Shown: in pieces, positions 60,159 through 64,000 of the stretch
Position numbering within the stretch: the stretch's first letter is position 1
Layout of the letters: every line of letters begins with the position of its first letter
Assembly: GCF_002482385.1 (NCBI RefSeq)
Contig: NZ_DLFW01000035.1
Coordinates: forward strand, 77,128-141,127
DNA: 64,000 nt
Source: Dysgonomonas sp. UBA7710
Lineage (GTDB): Bacteria; Bacteroidota; Bacteroidia; Bacteroidales; Dysgonomonadaceae
Direction: 5' to 3'
Position numbers and translations under genes: made by a program
Notes under the pieces: generated by a model
Seen by the model: the letters and a program-made list of their open reading frames with translations, nothing else
The model's database searches: none
Told to the model about the DNA's origin: nothing

Positions 60159-63100
60159 ATGAAAAGAAAGATAAACCTCATTGAAGCGGCAATGAAATTT
60201 CCGCAAGTACCGATAGCGATTACCGTTATTATGGTGCTTGCCGGGTTGATTTCATTAATGACGATGCCGAGAAGTGAAGACCCCCGTGTAACAGTTAGAC
60301 AGGGGCTTGTTGTGGCTTTCTACCCCGGAGCCGACGAAGAGCAGATAGAGAAAGAAGTAACCGACAAGCTGGAACAATACCTGTTCGGTTTCGAGGAAAT
60401 CAAAAAAGAAAAAACCCATTCGGAAAGTAAGCCCGGACAGGTGGTTGTAACGGTAGAATTGCAGGACTATGTAAAGGACACCAAAAAATTCTGGAATACT
60501 TTACAGCACGGTTTGGATGCCAATATGCCTTTAGCATTGCCACGGGGCGTACAGGGACCGTATGTGAACAGCGATTTCGGCGATGTGGTTGTTCAGATGA
60601 TTGCCGTATCAGCCCCCGGTCGTTCTTACGCCCAGTTGGAAAACTATTTGGATGAACTGGAAGACGGCATTAAGACGATACCGTCCGTTTCCAAAATCAA
60701 GCGTTACGGCGGACAGAAGCAGCAGGTATTTATTACCCTGCGAGAAGATGTATTGAAGCAATACGGTTTCGGTATCAACGAAATCACAAACACATTAAGC
60801 CAACAGAATGTAACTATTCCGAGTGGCGATATTGAAATTGACAAAAACCGTTTCCTTATTTTCACGGATGCGCAGTATCAGAATGAAAATGAAATCGGGA
60901 ACCTGATTGTATATAGTTCCCCGCAGGGCGGCAATATCCGTTTGCGGGATATAGCCAACATCGAGAGAAGATATGAAGACCTGAAAAGCAAAATTACCGT
61001 TTCAGGAAACGATGTAATGATGCTGACCGTAGAAATGCAGCCCGGACAGAACATTGTCGATTTGGGTAATGCGCTGACACAGAAAGTTGCTGAAGTAAAA
61101 GAAATCCTGCCATCAGATGTGCAGGTCAGCACCATTGTTGACCAACCCGAAGTGGTTGATATGAATTTGGGGCATTTCTTTATCGAGTTCGGTATCGCCA
61201 TTGCAGCCGTTATCTTGGTCGTAATGCTCCTGCTGCCGTTCAGGGTTGCCACCATTTCAGCCATTGCAGCACCCGTTACCATTGCCGTAACATTTGCTAT
61301 CCTCAATTTGTTGGGTATCGAAATGCACCAGGTTAGTTTGGCGGCAATGATTATCGTACTGGGGATGGTGGTCGATGATGCCATTATCGTAGTGGATAAT
61401 TACATCGAGAAAGTGGACGAAAAAATACCGTCGTGGACTGCCGCCTGGCAGAGTGCCACGCAGTTGATGGTTCCCATTTTCACGGCTACGCTTACCATTG
61501 TCCTATCGTTTCTGCCGTTGGCATTTACGCTTACCGGGCTTACGAGAGAGTTTGTGCAATGGATACCGATTACCGTAAGCATAGCTTTGGCAGTTTCGTT
61601 CCTTGTAGCCTTGTTCCTTACGCCGTATATGTGTTACCACTTCCTGAAAAAAGGATTGAAAAAGCACGATGATAAACCCAAAAAACGCAATTTCTTAGAC
61701 CGGATGCAGGACGGTTTCGACCGGGCAATCGAGTTCTGTATGAAATGGCAGAAAACTACGTTGGTAGCAGGTTTGGTTATCTTCTTACTGTCTTTCGTGG
61801 TAGGTAGTCAGGTTAAAACCGAATTTTTCCCTATCGTGGAAAGAAACCAGTTCAACCTTGAATTGTGGATGGATAACGGTACGAATATCCACGAAACCGA
61901 AGCAGCCGTTAAGAAGATAGAAAAGGAAATTGCAGGCGATAAGCGCATTGTAAACACAGCAAGTTTTATCGGTACAAGCTCGCCACGTTTCTACTCTACC
62001 TATGCACCGGAGCACCCACGGGAAAACTTTGCGCAGGTATTCATCAATACCACAAGCAAAGATGCAACGGCAGAAATGATAGACGAGTATGTACAGAAAT
62101 TCAACAACTACCTGCCGAACGGTTATGTGCGGGTTAGGCAGCTAAGCAAGAAGCAGCAGCCCGCACCGATTGAAATCCGTGTGATTGGCAAGGATATGAC
62201 CGAGCAGAAAAAAGTAGCCAAGCAGGTTGCAGCATTACTGGAAAACACTAAAGGTTCTAACTGGGTGCGCACCGATTATCAGAATGATTATGTAGGGCTG
62301 AAAGCCGTGGTTAAAGAAGATGTAGCCTTGCGTTTGGGCGTTACCAAAGCGCAGATAGCACAGGCATTGGGTGCAAAGATAAAAGGATACCCGGTATCGC
62401 AGATGTGGGAGGGCAATAAAGCCATCGACATTGTATTGCGTACAGACGAAAGCGACAGGGAAAATCTGGATGCTTTGGGCAATATGTACATCAATTCAAC
62501 ATTCGGTGCTAAGGTTCCTCTAAAGCAGGTGGTAGATTTACAACCGTCGTGGCATACTGGGGCTATTGTACACCGTAACGGGTTAAGAACCTTAACCGTT
62601 TCTTCCGAAGCGCAGTTGGGCAGAAAACCCGCAGAAGTATTTGCAGAAGTACAGCCTAAAATTGACAGCCTGAAACTGCCGAAAGGCATTAAGATTGCCT
62701 ACGGCGGCGAGTATGAGGATGGACTGGAAAGCGGTCCCAAAATGGGAAAGGCTTTTATGATAAGTTTCGTTCTCATCTTCCTTGTGCTGTTATTCCAGTT
62801 CAAGCGTGTGGGTAAAGTATTCATTGTACTGGCTTCGTTCCCGTTGAGTTTACTGGGCGCAATGTTGGGCTTGTTCCTTACAGGGTACGAGTTCGGGTTT
62901 ATGGCAATCATCGGTATTACCGCCTTACTGGGTATCGTAGTCCGTAACGGGATTATCCTCGTGGACTATGCAGATGAACTGGTAAGGGAGCACGGTCATA
63001 CGATTAGAGAAGCAGCCCTGTTTGCAGCTAAACGAAGAATGCGACCAATCTTCCTTACCTCAATGGCGGCAGCAATCGGTTTGATACCGTTAATGGCGAG

Positions 63101-63290
63101 TGGCTCGCCGGAATGGGGACCGATTTCAAGTACCATTTCAATCGGTATTCTGGTATCAATGATTACCACATTATTTATCGTTCCGGTACTGTATTACAGG
63201 TTCGTAAAACCACCTAAAAACAAACAATCGGATGAACAGCACGAGCGCAATACCGATACCGATGTTCACCACCAAAAATATTTATCATAA
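60159..63290 (+). CDS. RND efflux pump permease
   Basis: 1043 aa, standard length. N-terminal helix, two periplasmic halves and twelve membrane helices; the proton-relay motif MVVDDAIIVVDNYIE with two adjacent Asp is near residue 405. The pattern is AcrB/HAE-1 or MdtB-like rather than CusA, so the substrate need not be a metal, despite being in a metal regulon. Ends seven bases before the outer-membrane gene. Confidence 0.93.
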   Translation: MKRKINLIEAAMKFPQVPIAITVIMVLAGLISLMTMPRSEDPRVTVRQGLVVAFYPGADEEQIEKEVTDKLEQYLFGFEEIKKEKTHSESKPGQVVVTVELQDYVKDTKKFWNTLQHGLDANMPLALPRGVQGPYVNSDFGDVVVQMIAVSAPGRSYAQLENYLDELEDGIKTIPSVSKIKRYGGQKQQVFITLREDVLKQYGFGINEITNTLSQQNVTIPSGDIEIDKNRFLIFTDAQYQNENEIGNLIVYSSPQGGNIRLRDIANIERRYEDLKSKITVSGNDVMMLTVEMQPGQNIVDLGNALTQKVAEVKEILPSDVQVSTIVDQPEVVDMNLGHFFIEFGIAIAAVILVVMLLLPFRVATISAIAAPVTIAVTFAILNLLGIEMHQVSLAAMIIVLGMVVDDAIIVVDNYIEKVDEKIPSWTAAWQSATQLMVPIFTATLTIVLSFLPLAFTLTGLTREFVQWIPITVSIALAVSFLVALFLTPYMCYHFLKKGLKKHDDKPKKRNFLDRMQDGFDRAIEFCMKWQKTTLVAGLVIFLLSFVVGSQVKTEFFPIVERNQFNLELWMDNGTNIHETEAAVKKIEKEIAGDKRIVNTASFIGTSSPRFYSTYAPEHPRENFAQVFINTTSKDATAEMIDEYVQKFNNYLPNGYVRVRQLSKKQQPAPIEIRVIGKDMTEQKKVAKQVAALLENTKGSNWVRTDYQNDYVGLKAVVKEDVALRLGVTKAQIAQALGAKIKGYPVSQMWEGNKAIDIVLRTDESDRENLDALGNMYINSTFGAKVPLKQVVDLQPSWHTGAIVHRNGLRTLTVSSEAQLGRKPAEVFAEVQPKIDSLKLPKGIKIAYGGEYEDGLESGPKMGKAFMISFVLIFLVLLFQFKRVGKVFIVLASFPLSLLGAMLGLFLTGYEFGFMAIIGITALLGIVVRNGIILVDYADELVREHGHTIREAALFAAKRRMRPIFLTSMAAAIGLIPLMASGSPEWGPISSTISIGILVSMITTLFIVPVLYYRFVKPPKNKQSDEQHERNTDTDVHHQKYLS

Positions 63291-63296
63291 AAAGGG

Positions 63297-64000
63297 ATGA
63301 TGTTACAGAAAAGATATAAAACAGTCATAAAGGTTTTTATATGCGGTTTCGTTCTTTTGCAGGGAACAAACAACCTCTTTGCACAACAGCAGCTAACCCT
63401 TGCGGAAAGCAAAGAACTGGCATTAAAAAACAATAACAGAATAGGCAAAGCTAAAGAAGACGTAATTGCCACCCAATCTGACAAACTGATTGCGGATGTG
63501 GCGGGCAGACCAAAACTGGATGCTTCGGCAACCGCCTTTTACTTTGGCGAACCATTGAACACAATGCTGCCCGAATATGGGTTTGCACCGATGGTCAGCA
63601 TTACACAGCCGATTTATACAGGCGGTAAGATTAAGTACGGCAGGCAAATGGCAGAAACCAATATACAGATGAGCAATGCACAACAACGATTGGTGGAAGA
63701 CGAAGTATTACTGGCTACCGAAACCGCTTACTGGCTTGTGGTGCAGGCAAAGGAAGAAATCAAACTGGAACAGCAGGTTAAAAAGCAACTGGCTTCGCAT
63801 TACACATTCCTGAACAACCAGTTTGAAGCAGGATTGATTTACAAAAACGATGTATTACGGGCAAAGGTACTCCAGAACGAAAACGAAGCCCGTTCGCAGG
63901 CTGCTGAGAATAAGCTCATCCTGGCAAAAAGAAGATTGAGCCAGTTAATCGGGATAGAAGCCCCGACAGGTATAGAGGTAGCCGATACATTGAGTACGGG
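63297..64000 (+). CDS. TolC-family outer-membrane channel (partial)
   Basis: Open to the window edge (~234 codons). Starts ATG at 63297 (a second at 63300), a signal peptide (VFICGFVLLQGTNNLFAQ), then TolC/OEP helices: LTLAESKELALKNNN, SITQPIYTGGKIKYG and LIYKNDVLRAKV. Outer-membrane partner of the RND pump. The missing end is outside the window. Confidence 0.9.
   Translation, partial: MMLQKRYKTVIKVFICGFVLLQGTNNLFAQQQLTLAESKELALKNNNRIGKAKEDVIATQSDKLIADVAGRPKLDASATAFYFGEPLNTMLPEYGFAPMVSITQPIYTGGKIKYGRQMAETNIQMSNAQQRLVEDEVLLATETAYWLVVQAKEEIKLEQQVKKQLASHYTFLNNQFEAGLIYKNDVLRAKVLQNENEARSQAAENKLILAKRRLSQLIGIEAPTGIEVADTLST

Noticed and set aside
60159..63290. CusA-type copper pump
   Set aside because: The VVDDAIIVVDN motif and general pattern fit HAE-1/AcrB-like pumps; I see no CusA methionine relay pattern, so no metal substrate is claimed.

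Overview
The window is most of an integrative and conjugative element (ICE) of the Bacteroidota type. Evidence: a tyrosine integrase of the IntDOT lineage, a TraA-TraQ transfer module in Bacteroides order, a MobA/MobB/MobC relaxase set, RteC, Bacteroidota promoter -7 boxes (TTTG), and small companions typical of these elements (DUF932, DUF1896, DUF3945, ORF6N, TopB, SSB). The genus cannot be settled from the sequence; a Flavobacteriia or Sphingobacteriia host fits best. The first ~530 bases hold two small stress-type genes on the minus strand (GlsB/YeaQ-like, cut by the window edge, and DUF3008-like), probably host chromosome. The right end of the element lies outside the window.

Layout: integrase (968-2218); a nested inverted repeat (2394-2536) leading into ssb, DUF932 and a PRTRC cassette (2676-8226); defence-like cargo A (8541-11279: HEPN/RES protein, GIY-YIG-like protein, AbiH); a receiver-only regulator and two small helix-turn-helix genes (11276-12603); a lone RNxxxH HEPN protein (12765-14054); transfer operon traE to traQ, transcribed leftward (24044-14553); cargo B on the opposite strand between traE and traD (24302-28961: XRE regulator, an ABC-three-component-like ATPase set with two nuclease-like proteins, and a broken DUF5710 gene); traD, a DUF3408 gene and traA (30824-28976); a ~700-base control region with candidate centromere-like repeats and a candidate oriT; mobABC (31549-35374); a giant methylase/helicase with DUF1896 (41302-35440); a fluoride riboswitch driving a CLC-type fluoride exporter (41486-42897); ORF6N, topB, DUF3945, two helix-turn-helix genes and rteC (49265-42948); and metal cargo from 49495 to the right edge.

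The metal cargo encodes two AraC regulators with an N-terminal HMA-like CxxC domain, a third short AraC protein, a CPx copper-type P-ATPase, a CDF exporter, a small metal-binding lipoprotein, a four-helix-bundle copper store, an azurin, a small HMA protein, a ferredoxin/flavin reductase, and an RND adaptor-pump-TolC operon that runs off the window. Seven promoters in this cargo carry the same ~37-base box, and in all seven the start of the box is exactly 60 bases from the TTTG of the -7 element. This looks like one activator regulon, most simply read by the HMA-AraC proteins.

A second shared signal ties the transfer genes together. Triplets of GGC repeat every 10 bases (one face of the helix) in front of traE, the DUF1896/helicase operon, the DUF3945/topB operon, the 12603 helix-turn-helix pair, mobC, and in the traA-mobA control region, with one more copy inside traD. 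In the gene-sense direction it always reads GCC. It is a candidate element-wide operator.
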